Below, in pieces: positions 5,419 to 12,021 of a DNA stretch of 13,605 nucleotides. The notes beneath the pieces are model-generated. The model searched no databases and had not been told where the DNA came from. It worked only from the letters and a program-made list of their open reading frames with translations. The translations under genes and the position numbers were made by a program. This DNA is from an uncultured bacterium (GTDB lineage Bacteria > Patescibacteriota > Minisyncoccia > Phycocordibacterales > UBA9973), in assembly GCA_903869975.1 (NCBI GenBank), contig CAIQBF010000108.1, positions 1 through 13,605 of the forward strand, given 5' to 3'. How positions within the stretch are numbered: the stretch's first letter is position 1; the number at the start of each line of letters is the position of its first letter.

Positions 5419-8400
5419 ATGACTAACGTACTCAAATCAAAAATCGCGAAAGCAGGTTTGGGACTGGTTGTTGCCCTTGGTTTGATGGCTGGTGCTTCAA
5501 ACGCACTCGCTCTCACAGCTTCTGATATCGCAATGCTTCAGGCAGCGGGTATCATCAGCGCATCACAGGCAGCTTCTCTCATGGCTGGTGCAACGACGAC
5601 AACTACGTCAACATCATGCTATCAGTTCACAACAGCTCTCTCAGTAGGTTCACGCGGTGCTGCTGTTACTGCTCTTCAGGAGCGCCTCAGCATCTCACCA
5701 GCTACTGGTTATTTCGGAAATCTCACGAAGGCTGCAGTCGCTGCTTACCAGACAAGCAACGGTCTCGCTGCTGTCGGTCAGGTAGGACCAGCTACTCGCG
5801 CAAAGCTTAACGCTACTTGCACGAGCACAACAACACCAGTAACTCCTACACCAACTCAGACTGGACCAGTCGCAGCAATGCTTGCTACTGACAACCCAGC
5901 TTCTGGAACTCTTGTCGCTACACAGGCTACTGCTGACCTCGCACACTTTGCGTTTTCAGGTACTGGTGTAGTAACTAATGTCACTCTTCAGCGTATCGGT
6001 GTTTCTGCAGACTCAACTCCTTCAAACGTATACCTCTTCGATGGGGCTACTCGCTTGACTGATGCTGCTTCTGTCTCAAACAATGGTATGGTTACCTTCA
6101 ATAATCCTTCAGGTATCTTTACTGTAGGAGGAATGAAGACGATCAAAGTTAAGTCTGACATTGCTACAGGTACTTCAGGACAGACGCTCGGTATGAAGCT
6201 TGTTTCGTTCACAGTGAGCGGATCAACAACTGCTACCGCAGCTAATGTTTCTGGAAATATCCACAGCATTGCTTCAGCAACACTCGCAACTGTAGGAGCA
6301 GGAACAGTTACTCCATCTGGAGCAACCCTCAACCCAGGTTCGAATGTTACTCTTTGGCAGTCAACTTTGACTGTTGGCGAGCGTGATGTTATGGCTAAGC
6401 GCCTTGCTTTCCGCCAGGTTGGCTCGGCTCCATCTTCTGCTTTCCAGAACTTCAAGCTTTATGTTAACGGCACTCAGGTTGCAACAGCTGCAGGTATGGA
6501 CGTTATGGGTTATGTAACCTTTGACCTCTCTTCAGCTCCAGTAACTCTTGCTGCTGGCTCACGTGTTGTCCGCGTGGATGCTGATGTTGTATCTGGTGCT
6601 TCACGCACTGTACAGCTTTCACTCCGCCAGGCAGCAGATGCTGACTTTGTTGATTCAAGCTTTGGCGTAAACGTCACTCCTACTTCAACTCCTTGGGCAG
6701 CTAGTGCAGCAAGCTACATTGGTGGAACAACCGGTGGAACTTTGACAATCGAAAAAGATGTCTCGTCTCCTTCGACTAACCTCACTTTGGGCGGTAACGA
6801 TCTTGACCTCGGAACATTTAAAGTAACGGCTTACGGTGAGGCGATGAAAATCGAAACTCTCCGCGCAACGTTCACTTCATCTGACGGTACAGTCGGATCA
6901 CTCCGCAACGGACGCATCCTCGTTAACGGTGTTCAGTACGGTTCATCTTCAACACTTCTTGAAGATAGCACTACTCCTGGATACACTTCATACACTTTGA
7001 ACTACACGGTTATGCCGGGTACTCCAGTTATGATTTCGATCCATGCTGATGCTTACGACAACGACGGAACAAACAACCTTACTGCAGCTGACACTATCCT
7101 TGCGAAAATCGCAACTGGTTCATCTAACGTAACTCGTGTTGATTCCCTTGGTTCGTTTAGCTCTCCTGCAGCGGATGTTTCTGCAAACACTCTTACTGTA
7201 GCGGCAGCTTCGCTTACGCTCACTAAGAATTCAACATACGCAAACCAGAACACAACACTTCCTGCAACTAACTTCAAAATTGGTTCATGGAATCTCGCTG
7301 GTTCTTCGGTTGAAGATGTTCTCTTGACTACACTCTCATTCGATGTTGACGAAGTTGTCAGCACTGAATTTGATGAAGGTGACCTTACAAACATGTACGC
7401 TGTTGTGAAGAACTCATCAGGCACAATAGTTGCTCAGCCTTCACCGCTCGGCACTGTTGGCGCGACTGATAACAACTTCTCAATCAACTACACACTCATT
7501 AAGAACCAGAATCTCACGGTTGAGCTCTACGCTAACCTTGCAGACGATGGTTCTGACTCTGCTATTGACGCAGCTGACTCATTCAAGACAGACCTCACGG
7601 TTACTGGTACTTCTATGATCAGCGGACAGGCTGTCAATGCTTCTGGTGGAGATATTGATGGACAGACAGTTGCTTACGGTGCAGCTTCAATCACAGCTAC
7701 TCAGGATGCTGCAACACCAGTTGCTTCTATTGTCTACGACAATCAGACTGTAACTTCTGCTGCATTCAAGTTTGCTGCTGTAACTTCAGGTTACAATGTA
7801 ACTGACCTTACATTCACTCTTGCAGATGCTACGAACGTTCAGAACGTCATGCTTTATGATGGATCAACACTCGTTGCTACTCAGCCAGGTGCTGCTACTG
7901 TAACCTTCAGCGGTATTTCGTGGAATGTTCCATCAAACACCAACAAGGTTCTCACAGTTCAGCTCCAGCTCGGTACTGTAGGTGTTGGTGCTGGTACTGC
8001 AGGTGCTTCACTCCTCACTACTCTTACAGCCTTTACAGCTCAGTCTACTTCGACTGGTGTCTCGGCTGCTGGTACTGAATCAAACCCAGCTGGTAACGCA
8101 ATGTATGCTTACGCTGCTGTACCAATGGTTTCAACAAACAACACAAGCTTCACATCAACACTTAACGCTGGTACAAACACTCTCGCTAAGTTCGATGTTG
8201 TTGCTAACGGTGGTACTGTGAACTGGAAGAAGATGATCTTCACCATCTCACGCGCTACAACTGGTGCTGCAACTCTTGGAACATTCAAGGTTTGGGATAC
8301 TGCTGGAAACACAGAAGTTGCCGGAACTCCAACTGTCACTGACAGCTCGGGCGACAACGACTGTGCTGACGCAGCAGATACTTCATGTACAGTTGCTTTC

Positions 8401-8676
8401 GTTGCAACGAACGAGCAGGCTGTTAGTGGAACAAAGACTTATGTCCTCAAGGCAACAGTCGGCGGTACACTCACAACTGACGACTACTTTGCAACTTCAA
8501 TTGCACAGCCTTCGAGCTTTGTAGCTTCAACTGACTACACTACTGTAGCTGGTACAAGCGCATCACTCGTATGGTCTGATGTTTCAGCAGCAAGTCACGA
8601 TACAACGACTACTGACTGGAACAACGGATACCTCGTTAAGAGCCTTCCTCTTGACTCACAGACTCTTACTAAATAG
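5419..8676 (+). CDS. Secreted S-layer-like protein: PGBD1 domain plus about six beta-sandwich repeats, 1085 aa
   Basis: The protein begins with a clear signal peptide: basic MTNVLKSKIAK, a hydrophobic core GLGLVVALGLMAGA, then cleavage after NALA near residue 31. After SDIAMLQAAGIISASQAASL comes a peptidoglycan-binding type 1 domain (about 67-134), with C67 and C134 at its edges probably forming a disulfide, core GSRGAAVTALQERL, GYFGNLTKAAVAAYQ and GPATRAKLNATC. A Thr/Pro linker (135-150) leads to roughly six diverged repeats of 100-140 residues with the common pattern 'L..F.v.a.g..v..v.l.f', then a 'n..ly.dG' strand, then 'v.aG...l.v.a.v'. The end (1051-1085) has WSD.S..SH, T.DWNNGYLVKSLP and a polar tail. 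It is Ala/Thr/Ser rich with heavily biased codons (GCT, ACT, CTC), suggesting very high expression. The likely role is a cell-wall-bound surface layer. The start at 5419 is chosen because it yields the signal peptide; no Shine-Dalgarno sequence is present. Confidence 0.85.
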   Translation: MTNVLKSKIAKAGLGLVVALGLMAGASNALALTASDIAMLQAAGIISASQAASLMAGATTTTTSTSCYQFTTALSVGSRGAAVTALQERLSISPATGYFGNLTKAAVAAYQTSNGLAAVGQVGPATRAKLNATCTSTTTPVTPTPTQTGPVAAMLATDNPASGTLVATQATADLAHFAFSGTGVVTNVTLQRIGVSADSTPSNVYLFDGATRLTDAASVSNNGMVTFNNPSGIFTVGGMKTIKVKSDIATGTSGQTLGMKLVSFTVSGSTTATAANVSGNIHSIASATLATVGAGTVTPSGATLNPGSNVTLWQSTLTVGERDVMAKRLAFRQVGSAPSSAFQNFKLYVNGTQVATAAGMDVMGYVTFDLSSAPVTLAAGSRVVRVDADVVSGASRTVQLSLRQAADADFVDSSFGVNVTPTSTPWAASAASYIGGTTGGTLTIEKDVSSPSTNLTLGGNDLDLGTFKVTAYGEAMKIETLRATFTSSDGTVGSLRNGRILVNGVQYGSSSTLLEDSTTPGYTSYTLNYTVMPGTPVMISIHADAYDNDGTNNLTAADTILAKIATGSSNVTRVDSLGSFSSPAADVSANTLTVAAASLTLTKNSTYANQNTTLPATNFKIGSWNLAGSSVEDVLLTTLSFDVDEVVSTEFDEGDLTNMYAVVKNSSGTIVAQPSPLGTVGATDNNFSINYTLIKNQNLTVELYANLADDGSDSAIDAADSFKTDLTVTGTSMISGQAVNASGGDIDGQTVAYGAASITATQDAATPVASIVYDNQTVTSAAFKFAAVTSGYNVTDLTFTLADATNVQNVMLYDGSTLVATQPGAATVTFSGISWNVPSNTNKVLTVQLQLGTVGVGAGTAGASLLTTLTAFTAQSTSTGVSAAGTESNPAGNAMYAYAAVPMVSTNNTSFTSTLNAGTNTLAKFDVVANGGTVNWKKMIFTISRATTGAATLGTFKVWDTAGNTEVAGTPTVTDSSGDNDCADAADTSCTVAFVATNEQAVSGTKTYVLKATVGGTLTTDDYFATSIAQPSSFVASTDYTTVAGTSASLVWSDVSAASHDTTTTDWNNGYLVKSLPLDSQTLTK

Positions 8677-8723
8677 TAAGTTTCTAGAGTTAAGCTTACG
8701 GCCTAACATAGGTAACGTTTGTT

Positions 8724-8759
8724 AAACAAAAAACCACCCTTCGGGGTGGTTTTTTGTTT
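8724..8759 (+). terminator. Strong intrinsic terminator after the surface-protein gene
   Basis: Perfect 16-bp inverted repeat: AAACAAAAAACCACCC at 8724-8739, tetraloop TTCG, and its complement at 8744-8759. The GC core is CCACCC/GGGTGG with a T6 tract and matching A6 on the other side, so it would also work on the opposite strand. The right-hand U-tract doubles as the -35 region of the next promoter. Confidence 0.93.
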
Positions 8760-8782
8760 TGTGGGGAGGTTTGGCATATAAT
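8754..8782 (+). promoter_or_regulatory. Promoter of the TPR gene, overlapping the terminator
   Basis: A -35 box TTGTTT at 8754-8759, a 17-nt spacer and a perfect -10 box TATAAT at 8777-8782. The predicted start is near 8789, only about 3 nt before the ATG at 8792, so the transcript should be leaderless or nearly so. The -35 box lies inside the terminator stem and U-tract. Confidence 0.65.
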
Positions 8783-8791
8783 CAAACCGTT

Positions 8792-9460
8792 ATGATAAAA
8801 AATCAAAAATATATACTCATTACCATTATCGGGGTTCTTGTCCTCTCGGGAGCTGTTTTCTTGGTTGCCCGACAAGGATTTGAGAATGGTACTTCAAGCA
8901 AGGAACAGCTTTCTGTCGAGGCTCCCTTGGAAGATGGAAAGGTTCCTGTTGACTCAAAAACATCGGCTGGGGTTACTGAAGAAAAGGATACGGTAACATT
9001 CAATACAGTCATGACAAGCGCTCGAACTGCCTTTTTGAAAAAAGAGTATACAAAAGCGATCTCTTTGTATAATGAAGCACTTACCTATAAAAAGCATGCG
9101 GGTGCCTATGCGGGACTTACTGGAGTGTACTCTGCTCAGCAAGATTGGACGAATGCGCTTGTTTCTATTGATAGTGCGATAACAATTTTCCCATCCAATA
9201 CGGACTACTGGGTTTGGAAGATCACCATTCTCAACGAGCAAAAGCACGCATCATTTTCAGAACTTACTTCTGTATATCAAGATGGTTTGACGAAAGTTTC
9301 TTCTGATACCAAGGTGAATCTCGTAACTTCATTTGCTCGAGTTGCTGAAAGTCAGGATAAGAAAACGGAAGCTATTGGTCTTTGGGAATACGCACAGCGG
9401 CTGTACCCCTTGAGTAAGGCGGTATACCAGTCTGAGATTGATCGATTGCAAAACAAATAG
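8792..9460 (+). CDS. Membrane-anchored TPR-repeat protein, 222 aa
   Basis: A single N-terminal transmembrane anchor at about residues 7-26 (YILITIIGVLVLSGAVFLVA) is followed by a polar, low-complexity stretch (30-68) and then a helical repeat region from about 69. FNTVMTSARTAFLKKEYTKAISLYNEALTY and AYAGLTGVYSAQQDWTNALVSIDSAITIFPSN are classic tetratricopeptide units. A third, weaker pair follows (LVTSFARVAESQDKKTEAIGLWEYAQRLYP). The repeats face the outside of the membrane and probably act as a protein-binding scaffold. The start at 8792 is chosen because it fits the -10 box and gives a proper membrane anchor; the frame runs a little further upstream into the terminator. The next gene begins 17 nt after the stop, so the two are probably co-transcribed and may work together in the cell envelope. 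Confidence 0.85.
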   Translation: MIKNQKYILITIIGVLVLSGAVFLVARQGFENGTSSKEQLSVEAPLEDGKVPVDSKTSAGVTEEKDTVTFNTVMTSARTAFLKKEYTKAISLYNEALTYKKHAGAYAGLTGVYSAQQDWTNALVSIDSAITIFPSNTDYWVWKITILNEQKHASFSELTSVYQDGLTKVSSDTKVNLVTSFARVAESQDKKTEAIGLWEYAQRLYPLSKAVYQSEIDRLQNK

Positions 9461-9477
9461 TATCGTTCACACTTTGT

Positions 9478-10491
9478 ATGAAAGTTCGAGATGTATTTAG
9501 GATAAAAAGATCGGTGTTCCTTGGAGGAATGTTGGTGGCAGCTGCTGCCGTCGGTTTCTTTGCTGGGTATTCAGTCAGGCCATCAGTACAAATTACGAAT
9601 CAAGCGCTTCGGGAGAATACGGATAAATATAATTTTATTCACCCTCTACTTGCTGTTAGTAGGGATAATATCGATATTCCAAGTCCTGATTATGTTGCGC
9701 TTTCTCGAAAGGTGGGGAAGTATATTGATGAGCAGAAATCGACGGGTAAGCTTATGAATGCCTCCGTGTATTACATACACTATGGCGAAAAAAGCGGTTC
9801 CTTTGCGTTTGATGTTGAGGAGCCGTATTCTCCCGCAAGTCTCCTGAAGGTGGTTATTATGATAGCGTATCTTAAGAAGTCTGATACTGATTCGGCTATC
9901 CTTAATCGTCAGATTGTGTACGGGGATAGCTTTGCTTCAAAAATAAACACTGCTACTTTCGAAACACCGTCGAGTCTTATTGTGGGGAAGTCGTACACTG
10001 TGAGCGAGCTTCTTGATAGTATGATTGCGGAGTCTGATAACGGAGCGATGAATGTTCTCTTTGCGAACATTGAGGATAGTTATTTGAGTAAAGTATATAC
10101 AGAATTAGGCCTCCAAGGGCCTGATGAGGGTGTTCCGTATGGGATTTCAGCAAAAGATTATGCCCTTTTTCTTCGCGTGCTTTATAACGCGACGTATCTC
10201 TCGGATGCTTCTTCAGAGAAAGCACTTATGACCTTGAGTCGGGCGACTTTTGATAAAGGTCTCGTCTCGGGTATTCCAGAAGGGGTAACGGTTGCTCACA
10301 AATTTGGAGAACGTGTAAATGGTAAGGGTGATCGTATCGAATCAGTCGAACTTCATGATTGTGGACTTGTCTATCCTGCAAATTCTCCCTATCTTCTTTG
10401 TGTTATGACGAAAGGGGATAGTTTTAAAACGCTTGAGTCGGTTATCGGAGGAATTTCAAAAATTGTGTATGAGGGCTCTACGGCACAGTAA
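9478..10491 (+). CDS. Membrane-anchored serine beta-lactamase/PBP-fold hydrolase, 337 aa
   Basis: An N-terminal transmembrane segment (about 12-31) anchors an extracytoplasmic domain of the class A beta-lactamase-like family (Beta-lactamase2 type). The catalytic tetrad S121-L-L-K124 (SPASLLKV), the SDN triad S186-D187-N188 (AESDNGAMN) and a KTG-like motif K275-F276-G277 (AHKFGE) are present in the right order and spacing. The omega loop lacks the ExxLN motif that supplies the deacylation glutamate in true class A enzymes (the corresponding stretch is GPDEGVPYGISAKDYALFL). HDCGLVY at 293-299 fits the beta strand after the KTG motif. I infer a peptidoglycan-directed DD-peptidase or related hydrolase rather than an antibiotic resistance enzyme. 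It follows the TPR gene by 17 nt with no Shine-Dalgarno sequence or separate promoter seen. Confidence 0.85.
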   Translation: MKVRDVFRIKRSVFLGGMLVAAAAVGFFAGYSVRPSVQITNQALRENTDKYNFIHPLLAVSRDNIDIPSPDYVALSRKVGKYIDEQKSTGKLMNASVYYIHYGEKSGSFAFDVEEPYSPASLLKVVIMIAYLKKSDTDSAILNRQIVYGDSFASKINTATFETPSSLIVGKSYTVSELLDSMIAESDNGAMNVLFANIEDSYLSKVYTELGLQGPDEGVPYGISAKDYALFLRVLYNATYLSDASSEKALMTLSRATFDKGLVSGIPEGVTVAHKFGERVNGKGDRIESVELHDCGLVYPANSPYLLCVMTKGDSFKTLESVIGGISKIVYEGSTAQ

Positions 10492-10505
10492 GCGGTATTC
10501 CTCGT

Positions 10506-10535
10506 TTGCAAATAGAGCCGGGAGAGATATATACT
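10506..10535 (+). promoter_or_regulatory. Promoter giving a leaderless mRNA for the 45-aa gene
   Basis: A -35 box TTGCAA at 10506-10511, an 18-nt spacer and a -10 box TATACT at 10530-10535. The ATG begins exactly 7 nt after the end of the -10 box, so the first transcribed base is predicted to be the A of the start codon. Confidence 0.55.
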
Positions 10536-10541
10536 AACCTC

Positions 10542-10679
10542 ATGTTGTACGTCCGCCATTTCCTCAAAATGCTCTTCGGGCTCATCCTGATGGCCGCGCT
10601 TGGCGTGGGTGGCCTCGTGCTCGCAAACCACTATTCAAAGGGTCAGACGGCCTCTGTGGGCGGTGCAGGGACCAAATAG
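10542..10679 (+). CDS. Small single-pass membrane protein, 45 aa
   Basis: The reading frame ATG-TAG encodes 45 residues: a short basic N-terminus (MLYVRHFLK), one hydrophobic helix of about 19 residues (residues 10-28, MLFGLILMAALGVGGLVLA) and a short polar tail rich in Gly and Ser. The helix is clear and the basic residues before it predict an N-in orientation. Its GC-rich third positions (CTC, GGC, GCC) suggest genuine coding. A promoter sits immediately upstream and a terminator hairpin begins 22 nt after the stop, making it a self-contained single-gene transcript. I know no family for it. It is too short to assign a function. Confidence 0.7.
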   Translation: MLYVRHFLKMLFGLILMAALGVGGLVLANHYSKGQTASVGGAGTK

Positions 10680-10700
10680 CAGTCCTTCCGAGGCTCCTCG

Positions 10701-10727
10701 GGTGGCTTTTCCACCGTCTTTATTTTT
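10701..10727 (+). terminator. Intrinsic terminator after the 45-aa gene
   Basis: GGTGG at 10701-10705 pairs with CCACC at 10711-10715 around CTTTT and is followed by a T-rich stretch (GTCTTTATTTTTT). A second, tighter inverted repeat CCGAGG-CT-CCTCGG at 10688-10701 lies just upstream and overlaps by one base. The stem is short, so efficiency is uncertain. Confidence 0.65.
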
Positions 10728-10756
10728 TCTTGAAATATTCTTTATTGCCTGGAGAA

Positions 10757-10762
10757 TATACT
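10757..10762 (+). promoter_or_regulatory. Possible -10 box for the heptad-repeat gene
   Basis: TATACT at 10757-10762 would start transcription near 10769, about 30 nt before the ATG at 10799. The nearest -35-like sequence (TTGAAA, 10730-10735) is 21 nt away, which is too far, so this is weak. TACATA at 10787-10792 is an alternative -10 box that would give a leaderless message. Confidence 0.3.
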
Positions 10763-10798
10763 GGGGGTCGATTATCAGATTTTAAATACATACATGCT

Positions 10799-11332
10799 AT
10801 GGCAGATAAAATAGACGCAGTCGTAGACGCGGTTTTGATATTAACCCAACAGATCGGTGATTTAACACAGAAGGTTGGTGGCTTAGAACAGAAATTTGAT
10901 GGGTTGGGGAATAAAGTCGATGGCTTAGAACAGAAGTTTGGTGGTTTAGAACAGAAGTTTGATGGGCTGGGGCATAAAGTCGATGGCTTAGAACAGAAGT
11001 TTGGTGGTTTAGAACAGAAGTTCGATGTGCTGGGGCATAAAGTCGGTGGTTTAGAACAGAAGTTCGATGTGCTGGGGCATAAAGTCGGTGGTTTGGAACA
11101 GAAGTTCGATGGTTTGGGGCATGAGGTGTTGAGTCTTAAAACAACTATGGTGCGGGGATTTAATGCCGTAGACATTCGCTTTAATACCCTGGAATCAAAC
11201 CTGAGGGATTTCAAAGAGGAGACTCGGCAGAACTTTGCCGACATGGATGGCCGTTTCGATGATCTAACAGAGGTACTCATGGGGAATCACGATACTCGTA
11301 TCGAGGCTCTCGAGGAAAAGGTGTTCAGCTAG
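10799..11332 (+). CDS. Heptad-repeat coiled-coil protein, 177 aa
   Basis: Residues 27-110 are twelve consecutive, nearly identical heptads of the types GGLEQKF, DGLGHKV and DGLEQKF. Leucine and Phe/Val recur at fixed positions, so a long parallel coiled coil is predicted. The remainder (about 111-177: KTTMVRGFNAVDIRFNTLESNLRDFKEETRQNFADMDGRFDDL...) continues as a charged helix with looser heptads. No signal peptide or membrane segment is seen. The start at 10799 is used because it is the first ATG; the frame is open back to a TTG at 10730 (23 extra codons), but that would overlap the preceding terminator. It is probably an oligomerising fibre or spacer protein. It follows its own terminator-promoter region and precedes the rplJ leader, and no functional partner can be named. 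Confidence 0.8.
   Translation: MADKIDAVVDAVLILTQQIGDLTQKVGGLEQKFDGLGNKVDGLEQKFGGLEQKFDGLGHKVDGLEQKFGGLEQKFDVLGHKVGGLEQKFDVLGHKVGGLEQKFDGLGHEVLSLKTTMVRGFNAVDIRFNTLESNLRDFKEETRQNFADMDGRFDDLTEVLMGNHDTRIEALEEKVFS
10877..11128 (+). repeat. Tandem 21-bp repeat array encoding 12 heptads
   Basis: Twelve 21-bp units can be read as A (GGLEQKF), B (DGLGxKV or DVLGHKV) and C (DGLEQKF) in the order ABC ABC AB AB AB. This means a 63-bp unit was duplicated and then a 42-bp unit was repeated. DNA identity between copies is high, including at synonymous positions (for example GGTTTAGAACAGAAGTT recurs), so the expansion is recent or actively homogenised. Unit number may vary between strains. Confidence 0.88.
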
Positions 11333-11333
11333 T

Positions 11334-11362
11334 TTGACTTTTTCGCCTGCGTGCGGTATTGT
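11334..11362 (+). promoter_or_regulatory. Promoter of rplJ-rplL
   Basis: A -35 box TTGACT at 11334-11339 (5/6 match) directly after the preceding stop codon, a 17-nt spacer and a -10 box TATTGT at 11357-11362. The predicted start near 11369 places the 5' end at the beginning of the L10-leader structure. Confidence 0.6.
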
Positions 11363-11369
11363 GCTCTTG

Positions 11370-11448
11370 CCGTAGATAGCTGGAGGGGATACCCGTAATA
11401 CCAGCCGAGGTCGAAGTCCAGAGCGCGTATGCGCCGAGGAATTCTACG
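11370..11448 (+). ncRNA. Ribosomal protein L10 leader (autoregulatory mRNA structure)
   Basis: The L10/L12-binding leader represses rplJL when free L10(L12)4 complex binds it. This sequence has the conserved core: CCGTAGATAGC at 11370-11380, a helix CTGG/CCAG (11380-11383 with 11401-11404) enclosing a GGG/CCC hairpin, and then the characteristic CCAGCCGAGGTCG at 11401-11413. A GCGC-GTAT-GCGC hairpin follows, and CGTAGA (11371-11376) pairs with TCTACG (11443-11448) to close the structure. It is directly followed by a terminator hairpin and rplJ, as expected for this class. The match was recognised by eye against the known family, not scored. Confidence 0.82.
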
Positions 11449-11451
11449 AAC

Positions 11452-11476
11452 GGCTCCACTTTGTGGGGTCATTTTT
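11452..11476 (+). terminator. Attenuator hairpin in front of rplJ
   Basis: GGCTCCAC at 11452-11459 pairs with GTGGGGTC at 11463-11470 (six Watson-Crick pairs and two G-U pairs) around a TTT loop, and is followed by ATTTTT. It lies between the L10 leader and the rplJ ATG, so L10 binding upstream probably sets the balance between termination and readthrough. Confidence 0.72.
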
Positions 11477-11493
11477 AATTCAACAAACAAATC

Positions 11494-11979
11494 ATGGCAT
11501 TAACCAAAAACCAGAAGGAAGAGGTTATCGTCGAACTTCGGGAGAAATTGAAGAATGCAGAGACTATGGTCTTCGTAAACTTCAAGAGTCTTACCGTCGG
11601 CGAGACCAACGCATTCCGTAAGAGCTTGCGCGAAGCAGGTGTCGGATACAAGGTTGCCAAGAAGACGCTCATCGCTCGCGTGCTTGATGAGAAGGGTCTC
11701 AAAGGCGACGCTCCAACGCTTGAAGGGGAGATCGGCATTGCCTACTCTCCAGACGCGCTCGCAGCCGCTCGTGAAGTGTTTAACTTCGCAAAGGGCAAGG
11801 AACGTCCAGTGATCGCAGGAGGAGTGTTTGAGGGAGCGTACGCAGACCGCGCACAGATTCTCGCAATCGCTACTATCCCGCCGCGCGAGGTGCTCCTCTC
11901 GCAGATCGCATACCTTCTCAAGTCTCCACTTCAGCGTCTCGCAATTGCGGTCGGACAAGTGGCAGAAAAGAAGGCGTAA
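11494..11979 (+). CDS. rplJ: 50S ribosomal protein L10, 161 aa
   Basis: L10 anchors the L7/L12 stalk to 23S rRNA. The N-terminal domain has KNQKEEVIVELREKLKNAETMVFVNFKSLTVGE and the conserved AGVGYKVAKKTLIARVLDE; the later SPDALAAAREVFNFAKGKERPVIAGGVFEG and IPPREVLLSQIAYLLKSPLQRLAIAVGQVAEKK, including the C-terminal L12-binding helix, are typical. Length is close to the usual 160-175 residues. It is preceded by a leader and attenuator, and rplL follows after 42 nt. There is no Shine-Dalgarno sequence before the ATG (CAACAAACAAATC), although this is presumably among the most strongly translated genes. Confidence 0.98.
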   Translation: MALTKNQKEEVIVELREKLKNAETMVFVNFKSLTVGETNAFRKSLREAGVGYKVAKKTLIARVLDEKGLKGDAPTLEGEIGIAYSPDALAAAREVFNFAKGKERPVIAGGVFEGAYADRAQILAIATIPPREVLLSQIAYLLKSPLQRLAIAVGQVAEKKA

Positions 11980-12021
11980 TTACACAGTATTATCCGTTTA
12001 TTCATTCAATAAATTACCATT

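Noticed and set aside
9478..10491. Acquired antibiotic-resistance beta-lactamase.
   Set aside because: The deacylation glutamate motif is missing, the protein is membrane anchored, composition fits the surroundings and no mobile-element genes flank it.
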